DNA of 64,000 bases from Terana coerulea (lineage: Eukaryota; Basidiomycota; Agaricomycetes; Polyporales; Phanerochaetaceae): NCBI GenBank assembly GCA_024811115.1, contig JAKOGH010000905.1:1-64000 (forward strand), read 5' to 3'. Made by a program: the position numbers and the translations under genes. Below are positions 25,480-37,144 of this stretch, one piece after another. The notes under the pieces are model-generated. The model saw only the letters and a list, made by a program, of their open reading frames with translations. It made no database searches and was not told the origin of the DNA. The number at the start of each line of letters is the position of its first letter. The stretch's first letter is position 1.

Positions 25480-25830
25480 TTTGTGGGCATGAAGGTTGGT
25501 GGCAGGCCTGGTGAGTTGGTCGTGAACCAAAGGCGCCCGTAGTGCTCCGCATAATGCAAGGTTAGGGTTACTGTAACTAGATCTGCGGTACTTTAACTTG
25601 GGGCAGTCGAACAAAAGTTGAGAGTACAACGTTCAGCACTGGGCACGAGAAATAGCATACTTGCGTCACCAAGATATATAGTTACAAAATTTCTGTCCTA
25701 CTGGGACCCTTGTGAACTCATGGTGTGGACCGTGCGGCAGAAGCTGGGTGGAAGAGCAGCTGTGTAGGGCTCCGACGCCCGTGCTGTGACAATCGCGAGA
25801 CAGAACAAGCAGGAGATAAAGGTGATAAAA

Positions 25831-26628
25831 TCATTGCATGAGCAAAGAACTCAACGGCGAAAAAGAAAAGTATCCCTTGTGTCGAGTCCAGTCCCTATCC
25901 GTAAAGAACTTCAAGGCCGAAACAGCCTTGCACTCCTTTCGATGCGCTGGCCAGTGCAATGCTTGATGCTCCTGCAGAAGGACATCTACGTTAGCCTGGC
26001 GCATCCGACGGTAACTAGCACGCACCTTGCCACAATGATGCACCAAACGACACTTGGAGCATCGTTGAAGGTCCGTCGACTTGTGGCAACTCGGTGCGTC
26101 ACAGGTCTCAGGGAGTGAACGCCACAGCTTGTCATTCGCTGCCATTAAGTCCCTCAACGAATGCGGGATAATCTAAGGTAGTCGTATAAGAATTGTGCTT
26201 GTACCGTAGTGATGATACATAACCACGCTTACCGTCATTTGACTGCTGTCCTCGACGCGAAAGCCAGTGCTCATGTCGAAAAAGCCATGTATTTGGGGAT
26301 ACAGTATTGCAACCGTGTCTCCGACTTTGGCACCGCTTCCACCTTTGCGAAAACCTATCCCTCGATCGCTATCATGGCAAGCTACGAGGGCGACGTTGCC
26401 ATAGACGTCCTTGACGTTCACCATGAACCTGAACAAGGAGACGTCTTCAACTATCTCGCCCAAAAAGCACCAGGGGCGGCGGGCCCCGTAGTATCCGGTC
26501 CTACGCTCGATAAAGTAGCGTTCGTCGAGAAAGTCTTCGTCAGGGCAGGCGAGGAAGGTGGGGAAGGTGAGATGGTCTCGTAGATTGGATCCGGGGCCTA
26601 GCAGGCGCCCATCGGCACCGGTAGACAT
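25831..26628 (-). CDS. Small MYND-finger protein (copy 3)
   Basis: Exons 26233-26628, 26026-26172 and 25831-25971 give 227 residues. It shows GSNLRDHLTFP, LACPDEDFLDERYF, RRPWCFLGEI, MAANDKLWR and a MYND finger: CDAPSC, CSKC, VHHCGK, EHQALHWPAHRKEC. In this copy the aromatic residue before the fifth cysteine is a histidine. The C-terminus is slightly longer than in the other copies. No lesion found. Confidence 0.8.
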
Positions 26629-27000
26629 GGTTCGTAGGATGTAGCGAGGTGAGTGAGATGTAAGTCGCGAGGGGTTCGGCAAGCAGGGTCGATGAAGCAG
26701 GGTGGATATACAACTGAATATTTGCGTGTGTTTGGACGAGGTCTGACTACATCTTCGCCTCGAGATTAAGGATTAAGGGAATTGGACGACTTGAACACTC
26801 TTTTGAGGGTCACCATCTCTGAAAACGCTGCGAAAAATATGTGAGTCCATCAACGCAGTGCACTGAAGTCATGGTTGACGCAAATCTACGCATTGAAATC
26901 CTCCGTAAAGACTCATGCGATTGCTTATTACCGGTAGTTCGCCCTCGTGCGGGACTGCGGAGCAGATTAAGTTTAATACTAGGATATAGGACGGCAAAGC
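26629..27000. other. Intergenic region upstream of MYND copy 3
   Basis: About 370 bp. It contains the copy 3 promoter and possibly further decayed sequence of the metallophosphoesterase remnant that follows; no gene recognised. Confidence 0.4.
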
Positions 27001-27190
27001 TTACCTTTCCTGACAAGTTGACTGAGCATGCATGCGACCTATGCTTGCAGTTCTTGCTGCGAACTGCAAAGACTGGCACATCATGGTATCGCAGAGCCTT
27101 CCTTCCAGCTTCAGGCGTGGCACCGCTCGGCGCTGAACGCTAACTTCCAAGTGTGACTTGCTGAGAATCTGGATTCGCGTGTTCAACTAG
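27001..27190 (-). pseudogene. Decayed metallophosphoesterase 5' remnant
   Basis: The minus-strand frame reads IQILSKSHLEVSVQRR, against IQILSDLHLEIERR at the start of the metallophosphoesterase at 32824. The metal-binding Asp and first His region of DLH is altered to KSH, and similarity fades after about 60 residues. Nucleotide similarity continues through ATCCAGATTCTCAGC. It appears to be a truncated, decayed copy. It lies beside MYND copy 3, as the full gene lies beside MYND copy 4. Confidence 0.5.
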
Positions 27191-27568
27191 GGTGAGCATG
27201 TGAGCTAAAATACCGCAGAACGAGCAAAAACAGACGCACGAAGACATCCAAGACGGAGGCTAAGTAGGGGTTAAATGTTGAGAGGCTGAGGTTGTCCTAG
27301 ACTTACCAAGACAGGCAGCTGGCGTACATAATCCGGAAATCGTTACCTTACTTCGCCTGTACATGCAACTAGCAGATGGATTCCGGGGATGCGTGAGCGT
27401 GTGTGCATTAAGCCCTGGTCAATAACAAAACAAAAGAAGTGCGCAGACCGAAAGCACAAGTAGAAACCCACAATGGACGGTGAGACGCATATGGTACAGG
27501 TATGTGCCAACAACAGCGAGTGTAGAATACACGGGTAAAGGGAGCCGAGTCAAGAAAAGAAGTGTTCG
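27191..27568. other. Intergenic region
   Basis: About 380 bp before the 3' end of the transporter gene; no gene or element recognised. Confidence 0.4.
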
Positions 27569-30500
27569 TCATCGCTTTTCCTTGACGTAGAAGTGAAGAA
27601 TGAGGTAGCTGGCAATGGTGGTTGTGCCGAAGAAGATGCCAAGCAGGCCAATGTCTGGCCACCAGAACGCCTTGAAAAGCCGTCAACGAAGGATGCGGAG
27701 GCGCAAAGTACGAAGAACTTACTTGTGCCTTCAGTCCGAATGTCGAAAGGATCGTGGCGGCAGGAATGTCCAACTCCACGCCATATCGGTTCTCTTTAAG
27801 CTGAAGGTACCTGAGCTCATTCACTGCAAGCGCCTCATATGCAGCGTGGAAGAATGAAACAGTGTGCAACCACTGGAACGCGCCGGGAAGACTGTCCCGG
27901 TTGACGAGTAAACCAGCGAATTGCAAGCTGATAGACCGGTCAGAAATATACCAGGTACAATCTTAGGAGGGTACTCACTTGAACAGCATGATGAGTGTTC
28001 CAACCAAGCTCGCGACACTTGTGCTCGCGAATGCGATAGACAGAAGCAGGATGATGCTTGCTGTCGTCAGGTTGAAGAGCACCAATGTGAGCATGAACTT
28101 CCAGAAAGTGGCAGTCTCGGGACGAGGCCAACCAACCCATAAACGATGGAACCGAACACCATTGGCGGGATGACTCGCAAAGGCAAAATGTCGAATAGCA
28201 CCTTCGCGCAGAAATACGTGAGCGGGGAGTAATAGCCATTTGCACTGAAATAGCGGCGTCAGTAAAGATTCAGCAACAGAGGTATGTTACTTACCGTTCG
28301 CGCATAAATAGAATGCGCTCATTTGCGAACAAACTGAGGCTTGACAGACAGGAGAATCCAAACAGCGCCAGTGTGAAGAAGAATACGCCCAATCGGTTCT
28401 GGAAGCCACGAATATCGGAGCCAGAATTGTGGTAGAGAGCACCACAGAAGACTACGTTGACCATGAGCTGGCAGTCCACAGCATAACGTCGCAGGACACT
28501 CACTGGCAAGGACGATCGAAGACACGTAATGGGCAGTCAACAGTGCGGGGTCACGGTACAGATTCTTGAACGCCCGGCCACTGAGGATGCGGAACTGTGT
28601 AGCCCAGCTAGCACGTCGACGCCCACGAGTGAGGTCACTCTCCAGCGCAACATCCGGTAAAGCAGTGGACTCGTTTCCGGCGCCCGCAACCTCTTGTATT
28701 TCGCTCTGCAGTGCAGTGTATATCGAGCTGCTGGAGAAGTTCTCGACTAGGCGCGCGAGCTGAGGTGTAATGGGGGCATCTGCGTTCTGGCTTCTCGGCG
28801 AGATCGCTTCGAGAAGCTGCGATGTTTTGCGCTTAATGAAGTTGCTTGAGGTGCCGACGCGTGTCTGGAGTTCCGTCTCCTCGCTGCCGCCGCTTGACTG
28901 GCGACGTCCTGAAGGGAGGGAGAATGGTGAAGAGCTGGACGATGGGATAGCTTGTTCTTCGTCACGTCGCTCGCCCTCGTCTCCTGAAAGGGCAGCATCG
29001 GTGGAAGGGCTATCAAGAGAACGAGGCTCCAGGCTCGCCATCATTGTCATATCAACTACAGAGGGGACATTCAGCGAAAGTAGAGCGAAGGGTATCGCGC
29101 CAACGTACTGAGATAATCTGCGATATTGAATCCAGGAGGACATGGTTTTCCAATGCTTTCGAGGTATTCGTAGCACTTTGAAGTCTCTCCAGAGTAGATC
29201 AGCTTCCCCTTCGCGAGTAGAACCAGATTGTCGAAGAGTGACACGATGTTGCTGCGCGGCTGGTGGATGGTGAAGACAACTGTGCGGTTGTAATCTCTTG
29301 CAAGAGATACCAAGCTATCGACAACGCTGAGGGCGTTATATGCGTCGAGACCTGGAGTCGCATGAGCGACGAATAATGTGGCCGTAATAGGGTACGTACC
29401 GCTAGTAGGCTCATCAAGGAACAGGATAGATGGACTGGTGACCAATTCACATGCAATGGACACCCTACGTTTCTCACCACCAGAGATGGATCGACGACCT
29501 GTGCGAGGTTAGACTAAGGAAGTAGTGAACATACGATTTGGCGTACCTGAGTCCCCAATCTTAGAGTCCTTAATCCCGAGGATGCCTAGCTCATGAAGTG
29601 TCTCGAGTGTCCTGAACTTCTTTGCCTCTAAACTCATCTCCCGAGGTAACCGTAACAATGCCGAGTACAGAACAGTTTCGTAAACGGTGAGCGTACTCAT
29701 CAAGGTATCTTCCTGATCAACGAAGCCCATGACTTTCTTGAACTCGGGGTCTGGGACCTCACGCCCGTTGACAAGGGTGCGCCCGCCAACAACGCCGCGC
29801 TTGTTCTTCCTGGCGAGAATGTCCAGGAACGTCGACTTGCCCGCGCCTGACGCACCCATAATGGCCATCAACTGTCCTGGCTTGACCGAGCCGGAAATGT
29901 TGTCAAGGATCTTGTGGTTTCCTAGCGAGTACGAGAGATCCGAGAAGTGCAGGGTTGCCGGAACATGGTCGGTCATAAGCTTGGCAGACTCTGCTTCGGG
30001 GAGACGAATGCCACCAAAGTCGCCTGAACGTGTGCGACTAGCGTACCAGAGCCCCAAGGATATGACGATGACGAGTAGGCCCACACCGGCGACGCTGAGA
30101 GCAACGAAGCGAGTGTTATCGGGTTTGGGGGTGTCTAACAAGAATTGAATAACCATATCACATCCCAAGTTGCAACGACGTACGACATAACCAGGAACCT
30201 GAGAGTAGTGTAGACATTCCCCGCCGTCGCAGTCCAGGGTGATATATCTGTCACCGAAGATAGTGTCGATGAGGTCGTTCATAGCCGGCTCCTCAAATCT
30301 GCAGTCCGTGCCGGTCTTGCAACTGAAGGTAGCGGGACCCTTGATCTCGTCCCGCAGAAAATCGGTAAGGTCTAGGAATGGCTACGCGTCACCAATTGTG
30401 GAAGGTGCGTGAGGACATTACTTACCAATGCTACCGTTCTCGCCACAGAGGAAGCGACCCGGTACACATTTGCACTGTATATTTTCGCAGTCGTATTTGG

Positions 30501-31361
30501 TGGTATTTGAAGAATGTCCGATATCAATGCTTGAGCTGCATGTATCGAGACCACAGTAGAAGGATTCGACCTGGGCGGTCCAAAACTGGAACGAGCATGT
30601 ACCTGCTTCTTTGTTGCAGCTGAACGTGACTTCTGGTGGTCTGTCCGGAAGCATGTCCAAGATTTTGCGGTTCGTTACGTTGCAGATTTGGTGGTTTTCG
30701 AACACAGTTTCTCCGCCTTTGTAACACGTCATGTTTCCGACGGTCCTGTCGTCATCAAAATCGGGAAACTGGGCCAGTGGGAAGTTGGCGCAAGCATTAT
30801 CAGTCTTGCATACGTTGCAGTTGACACCGTCCCATCCATCCTTGCACTCGCATGGGTGTCCTTCGTCTCGCGGCCGCCTCCGCTCTCCATCGGCCAGTGA
30901 GTCACATTCTGTATAACAGTTAGAACCAATCGGATAGGATTGTCATATAAAACGTACGAGGCGTCAGGCAGTCAATTCCTGCCCATCCTGGGGGACACTT
31001 GCATTGACCGTCGTAGTCGGAACACTCTCCGAAATGGCCGCACGAGAATACAGGAAGCTTGCAGTTAAAGCAAGGGGGACATTCATCTGGAGAGCTCCCT
31101 GGCGAAGAATGAGGACCAAGAGGCGTGTTCAAGTAATTCCGCACACACCTGGCCTTGAATTCACTCGTAATGACTGAGGGTAAGGTCAGACAGAGGTGTT
31201 AGCCCGAAGGTCGGAGTACACACCGTCAGTTCAACGCTTTGGCTGTTGAGGCTGTACTGAAGCGACGAATTTCGTGCAGCCAAGGATACAGGGCAGAATA
31301 GGAGGGGTAAGAGCAGTATTCCGAGCATGGCGGCGACGTGCTCGTCGTCGTCTGCGGTCAA
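27569..31361 (-). CDS. ABCG-type transporter with EGF-like ectodomain
   Basis: This is a membrane ABC transporter resembling the yeast Adp1 type. From the N-terminus it has a signal peptide ([20 protein letters not shown] at 31328 or 31361), EGF-like Cys motifs ([32 protein letters not shown]), a membrane helix near [20 protein letters not shown], then the nucleotide-binding domain: Walker [11 protein letters not shown]-loop VDQED, signature ISGGEKRR, Walker [15 protein letters not shown]-loop TIHQPRSN. A Ser-rich linker and an ABC2-type membrane domain ([18 protein letters not shown]) follow, ending HFYVKEKR. About ten or more exons. One base appears lost near 28123 after VGLVP, and the junction near 28470-28503 is not phase-matched as read. 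Substrate unknown. Confidence 0.85.
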
Positions 31362-31641
31362 GTTCTGCGCTCGACTGTGCGCCGGATTCAGATGGACCGC
31401 AACCTTAACCTCATTGCAGGCACGTCCAAGTAAGCGCCGATGAAGCTTGTTGCAGCTTGCTTGACGCCCGGTTGTATTCCAATTTTCGACTTCTTGCTTC
31501 GAGCGTTGGTCCTAATTACTTAAGTCGTCGGCAAGTCTCTGGAACTTTCTCTCCAACCCCGTGGTCTCCCTAGGTCTTTCAATTTTGTGCTTTCTTCCTC
31601 ACCGCACAGTGTGCTATCGAATTCTACGGCTGTTGAAGAAG
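31362..31641. promoter_or_regulatory. Divergent promoter of the transporter and MYND copy 4
   Basis: The two genes start 280 bp apart in opposite directions, so this segment must drive both. No specific element was identified. Confidence 0.45.
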
Positions 31642-32414
31642 ATGACTACGACTGCGAACGAGCGTAAGCTTGGGAAAGGATCCAACCTACGAGATAGACT
31701 TTCGTTCCCCTCCTTCTCCGACTGCCCTGGCTATCACGAACTGGACGAGCGATATTATGAAGATGACGAGCGGAATGGTGTCGCGGTCTTCAAGCGACAC
31801 TGGTGCCTCGTTGCCGAGGTTGTGTCCATTCCGACAACTGGTAAACTTGCCTTGGGCGTACGAGACATGTCCGGCTGCATGGTTCGCATTATCTGCGAAG
31901 AAGGAGACAAATTTATGTTCGGCCCTCAACGCTGCGAAGTTGGCAACAGCGTCGCTATTGCGTATCCGTTGGTGTCTCGCCTGCCGAACGGAGTTGCTGG
32001 CATTATTGTCGAGGAGGATACGGATATGGCTGTATGCTTCCACAATGAGGCAATGATGCTGAAACCTGTACTGAGAACTTGTCATACTATAGGTGGTCCC
32101 GCATGGTCTTGAGGAACTTTTGGCAGCTAACGATAGGCTATGGGGCCCGTCTCCCGCAACCTGCTGTTTCCCAGAGTGCAGAAAAAGAGAAAACCTCCTT
32201 ACTTGTGTGGGATGCCGCCTTGTACGATATTGTGGCAAGGTATGTGGTCATCATGTTGGATCTGTTCATGCAGTGATAAGTCGATGTGTATAAGGAGCAC
32301 CAAGCAGGCGAATGGATGGCGCACAAGAAAACATGCAAGGCCGCGTCAGCATTGGCATTCTTCACCGACAGAAAGTGGGCAGAATTCGACGGGGTCAATT
32401 TTGATTTTCACTAG
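31642..32414 (+). CDS. Small MYND-finger protein (copy 4)
   Basis: Exons 31642-32031, 32093-32239 and 32295-32414 give about 218 residues; the middle exon is 147 bp in all four copies. It shows KGSNLRDRLSFPSF, DCPGYHELDERYY, KRHWCLVAEV, LAANDRLWG and a MYND finger: CCFPEC, CVGC, VRYCGK, EHQAGEWMAHKKTC. It is on the opposite strand to copies 1-3 and separated from them by the transporter gene. No lesion found. Confidence 0.8.
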
Positions 32415-32823
32415 AGGTATACCAGTTTTTTGTGCAACAAGGACACTAGCCACTACGTGCATCGTAAGTCTGCTGTGAGCAGTACTCCTACGGTTCAGTC
32501 ACCTCTCAGGTTTGCGTATTGGACATGTCTCATCAAGAAATGAGATGTCGCATATTGATGTACACACTGTGTTACAGTGACTCACCGTTCATACATCCCA
32601 TTGTCTAGTCAACTATTGGTTGAGCGGGGTTGTACAGCAATTCCGAATTGAACGGCGCGCTAACTGTATGCGTGTTGGAGCTCGTTCCAGTCGGAGCCTA
32701 AAGACCTCGAGGCCTCACTCTTCCCAGAACCTCGCCATAGACTTGCGCCTTGGTACGTTACATATCCCAACATCTACTTCGAAATTCTGAGAGGCTGAGA
32801 TTGTTCACTCAGTGGGCTTGAGC
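32415..32823. other. Intergenic region
   Basis: About 410 bp between MYND copy 4 and the metallophosphoesterase; no gene recognised. Confidence 0.4.
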
Positions 32824-33732
32824 ATGCAGATCCAGATTCTCAGCGACCTTCACCTGGAGATTGAACGTCGCAACGCCGCACCCGGAAAGGAGCTCTACAG
32901 CTACGATATACCAGCATCCGCTGATTATCTAGCTTTGCTGGGCGATATTGGATGCACCTGCCACGACCGAACTCTTCGAGTGGCTGAGACTGCAGTTGTC
33001 GAAATTTAAGACAGTCTTCTTCGTAGCTGGAAATCATGGTAAGTCCTACGTCACACCTAGCTTTACGCTTACATATCTAAGGACCGCTCTTCGTCATGTA
33101 GAATTCTACGGCTCGAGCATAGTATGTCTACAACTTCAATGCTCAGGCGCAGACTCACGCGTCATATCGAGGGCGATGTTCACGCTCGTCTCACAGCATT
33201 TGAGCAAGAGACAGCTGGTCGTTTCGTGTTCCTGAACAAAACACGGTATGACCTGTCATCAAATGTTACTATTCTTGGTTGTACGCTTTGGAGCGCACTC
33301 AATCCAGACGACCTGGACGTTCTCTCATGGGGCCTCAACGACTTCCGGTGCATCGAGAACTTCACGCCCGCCGTCTTTACCGATTTCCACCGTGCAGACG
33401 TCGTCTGGCTAAACAGCACGGTCACAAAGATCGCCGCAGAGGAGCCAGAGCGCAGGATTGTCATCTTCAGTCACCATGCGCCTACGGTGCAAGGTACCAG
33501 TGACCCCAGGTTCTCGAGAGGCGAACAGCCGGATCGGCTGCGTTCGGCATTCAGCACCGAGTTGACAGGCGAACCCTGCTGGAAGAGCGGGACGGTGGGG
33601 GCGTGGGCATACGGCCACACGCACTGGTGTTGTGATTTTGAGAGGGAGGGTGTCAGGGTTTGCAGCAACCAGCGCGGATATGCCGAAGGCTCGGAGGGCT
33701 ACGATTCAGGGAAGGTCTTAACAATCGAGTAG
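32824..33732 (+). CDS. Calcineurin-like metallophosphoesterase
   Basis: Exons 32824-33038, 33102-33121 and 33172-33732 give about 264 residues. The metal-binding signature is complete: DLHLE, LLGDIG, GNH followed by E in the next exon, SHHAP and GHTH. These residues hold two metal ions and hydrolyse phosphoesters; the substrate cannot be told. One indel (one base gained or two lost) near 32945-32950, right after GDI, is needed to continue into ELFEWLRLQLSKFKTVFFVA. A decayed relative lies at 27001-27190. Confidence 0.75.
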
Positions 33733-34117
33733 TGCTAACTTGGGTCCATCCTCCTGGAGCCAGTAGCGCATGTACAACGAAGAATATCCATAATTGCATA
33801 ACTTATAACACCGTGCTGGCTAGAGAACATTCAACAGGATAGAACTACACATCATGCGTGAGGACAGAGACGTGACGAGATACAGTACAGATGAGAGGAG
33901 ATGACTACAGAGCAGGTAAACAGGCAGTGGAATGAGATGACCAGATAGGAGATGGCGAATGACGACTGTCCGGTGTGAAACCCAAGATCTGAAGAGGTAT
34001 ATAACATGCCGCAAACACAACAAGAGGTCGATACGAGAAGATGGACGTGAGAGGCTACGTAATCGTAGCGTAAAGAGGTCGTGAATGGGGGATATAGGGG
34101 TAAAGGGTGTCGATATA
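33733..34117. other. Intergenic region between convergent genes
   Basis: About 385 bp, AT-richer than the neighbouring exons, expected to hold two 3' ends. No gene recognised. Confidence 0.4.
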
Positions 34118-36437
34118 TTATGCCCATGAAGGTGCTGTCCACCATCGTTGCTCGGCACCACGGACCTTCCATTCAGCGACACCACCGATAGCAGCCACGT
34201 AGATGTATTCGCCGGACGGATCGAAGCACATGCCGGCGAGGTCCTGGTCCATCTCCGCGTCGCTCGAGCCGTCGGTGCCCGGAGCGTCGTTGGTGGCGCC
34301 GCAGTGCCTGCGAAGATCCTCGGCGGGATATAGGCATGTATGGACTCGAGGATTCCCTGCGCTCGAGCAGCCCCGCACGCCGCACAGGGTCGTAGCGCGA
34401 CAACCCGGAGGCAGATGGTGCGGACGAGGACTGAGTTTGCCCACCCATAGTAGGGTTGGGTGATCCCGCTCGTGAAGGATTGTATGAAGAGATGCAATCC
34501 GCATCGAGCTCGTCTACGTCCATTCCGTCTTCCTGCCGGCCCTCGCGTTGGATAGCTTCCTCAACTTCGTGTACACGGACGTTCATAGCGTGTCTTCCCT
34601 CTAACAGCCGTCGTACATCGTCGTCCACTTCACTGTCCCCAAGTGGTGGTATTACGACGATTCCTTCCGCATCGTCGTCAGCAGACATGTCGCGTAGCCG
34701 CAGTCTACGTCGGCCGGTGCTGTCCATCGATGGTATACGGAAGGTGTCTTCCAGGGCGCCGCTGAATAGCATGATACGGGGAGGAGGTGGGAGAGAATGA
34801 GGCTGAGACTGTGCATGCTCTACCATTGATATCGACGATGGGCGAGTCGCGGATGGGGAATTCGATCGTGGGCGGGCGGTGGCTGGCCGTGACGGAGGGA
34901 AAGACTCGAATGACGGCACGCGCACAATCTCCTCCGTGTCGAAGGTTTGGGCATCTACGACGTGCACCAGTGAAGTGTGCTGTAGTACGCGTTAGACCAT
35001 GACTGCATGCAGCTTGAAAGATCGACCTTACCTCAGTAAAGGTAAGGACTTCCCGTCCTACACCTCGTGGACTGAACTTCACACTACGGACGCCCCAACC
35101 TGGTGCCTTGCTGGAAGTGTATGGTATATCGCGGTGCATGGGGTCATATAACCATCCGCTGGCGCCACTTCCGTGCTGAACAGGGGGAGTTGTCGATAAA
35201 CGGTCCTTGTCGGTCTGGATAACCTTCAACGGCTTGGTACTCCTCACATCCCATACCACTACGACACCCTCCTGGGAAGCGACCGCGAACTTGGACCCAT
35301 TGGCCGAGAAAGCCGTGGAGAACGACGCAGGTACTGGGTTGTTGGCGTGGTAAGGCGAATATAGGCCATACGTGTACATGGGCATGGCGGTTATGTAGGG
35401 TGAGAGCGAGAGCTTCATCATTGGTGAGAAAGTCACGCGTGCTCCTCCTGTTAGCCGGTGCAAGTACACGTCTGGCGAGTCTCCTACTGAAAGCAAGGTT
35501 CGGCCATCCGGAGAAATTGAAGCTGCCGAGTTCTTAGTACAAGGGCAAATAGGCAAGGGCGGCAAGGGATAACTCACAGTGATTTACCGGGACGTCCAGA
35601 CGCAGGTGACCTACGTCGGATAAGCGCTTATCCCCGTGCTTCCCACTTCGTATCGCCACGTCAAAGAACTTGACAGTGCGGTCGTTGTTACTTATAACTA
35701 CGCGAGGCTCTGCGCTGCTCTCGTTTGAACCGGTCAAACTGAGAGAACTCAGAAGGACAGCGTTGTTAATGGACGCGCCCTCGAGCATGGTTTCGTGCTT
35801 CCATCGTTGCCTACCGAATCGATGCGTCGGCTCTCGAGAGGAGGTGCCGTGACTGGCATACGAGGAGGCAGGCGCATATAGTGACAAGTGGAGCTCAGCT
35901 TCTTGGCCGCCGGCCGCAAGAAGGGTATCTCCTGAATCTAACACGAGAGAGGATAATGAATTCGGTGAGAATTGAAGTTCGGCGATGCGACGAGGTGCCT
36001 ATATGCGGGTATGAACACGCTGTTACGCTTGGAAGTCTGGGAGCGGCGCTCACAGCGTTTGGGGCCATGATATCGTGTTCAACAATATTCTTCAGGCCAG
36101 TGTAGACAACAACGCCACGCTCGTGAGGACATATTAAGACGTCCCGGAGTTGTCTGCAAGGCAAGCCAATGAGTTGATGAATTCAAGGCGCGTTTGGTAA
36201 ATAGACCGCAGCAACATCGGAGACCCAGGACGGTGCGCCGATCTACCCGTTCGGAGACGGCAAGCTTGAGTGTGAAGGCCGCACAAGCCCAGCCCCTTCC
36301 TCCCGCATCCGGACCGCGCAATGTATAGGGGGATTGTGGACGTCGTGGAGGACTCACATGTGCCCTATGGCCACCTTGGCCGGCGCCGCTGTACGAGGCT
36401 CGGGTGAGGAGAGGAGTGAAGACATTTCGCGAGTCAT
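34118..36437 (-). CDS. WD40-like protein with C-terminal DUF2415
   Basis: Recognised exons are about 36358-36437 (MTREMSSLLSSPEPRTAAPA), 36054-36154 (VLICPHERGVVVYTGLKNIV), 35578 to about 35946 (VVISNNDRTVKFFDVA), 35032-35522 (ISPDGRTLLSVGDSPDVYLH, VASQEGVVVVWDVRSTKPLK) and 34118-34979. The last begins HTSLVHVVDAQTFDTEE, has an acidic low-complexity stretch and ends with the DUF2415 signature DLAGMCFDPSGEYIYVA, GVAEWKVRGAEQRWW. This matches the family of S. pombe C2A9.03, a WD-repeat protein of unknown function. A +1 indel near 34330 separates the last part from the rest, and the joins around 35946-36357 are not settled; a small exon may be missing. Confidence 0.75.
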
Positions 36438-37144
36438 GGCTGCTAGACCGTCTTGTGGGGACTAGGGGCAGCTTTATATAGGCCCAAATTACGGCTGTTG
36501 CAAGCGCGGATTTAGCTGGATCAGCCAGGGGACATTCCAGCCACAAGTCGGGTACTGGTTAGGCAAGTGGCGATGTCGACGTTGTATTTCGGTTGCTTGT
36601 AGCCGCAGATGCTACAAGTGTTGTGGTCCGTAGGTCTTCCGCCACACTACGGCGTACTGTGGATCGTGATGAGGTCGTTCAGGAGATGGAGATGAGAGAG
36701 TCGGACAAGGAAGCCGTGGTACCGTGAGGTCCTGGACATTGGTCTTAACCCCACAGTGATCGGACATTGCTTTGGGTCGGGACCCCAAACGCTCACTAGT
36801 GCCCTTTGCCAAAGTATCCTCCGAGAATAACACTTCCACGCTCCATGCTACACTGCTCACATAATTGCACAAGAAGACACTTGTGTTGTAATTAGCTTTG
36901 CAAAAATAAATCCTTCGTCATACATATCCGCTTGAGCCCATAGATATGTAGTAACCCGAAGGTAGCTGCATCAGGTGATCGGGGTCATCCAAAGCAGCAT
37001 TCATCAGTGTGATGCGCCTCAAGTGCCCAATGAGCACGGCGGGCCTGATACTCTACCACGACGCTGTCTGCTCTTTCATCGTCCACAGACACCAAACACC
37101 TCACCTCACCTCTTCGACTCCCACCACCGACCACATATTCAAAA
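36438..37144. promoter_or_regulatory. Divergent intergenic region of the DUF2415 and TMA46 genes
   Basis: About 700 bp between two genes transcribed away from each other. It must contain both promoters; I identified no defined motif. Confidence 0.4.

Noticed and set aside
34203..34463. Plus-strand frame opposite the DUF2415 exon
   Set aside because: The minus strand carries the recognisable CFDPSGEYIYVA and RGAEQRWW motifs.
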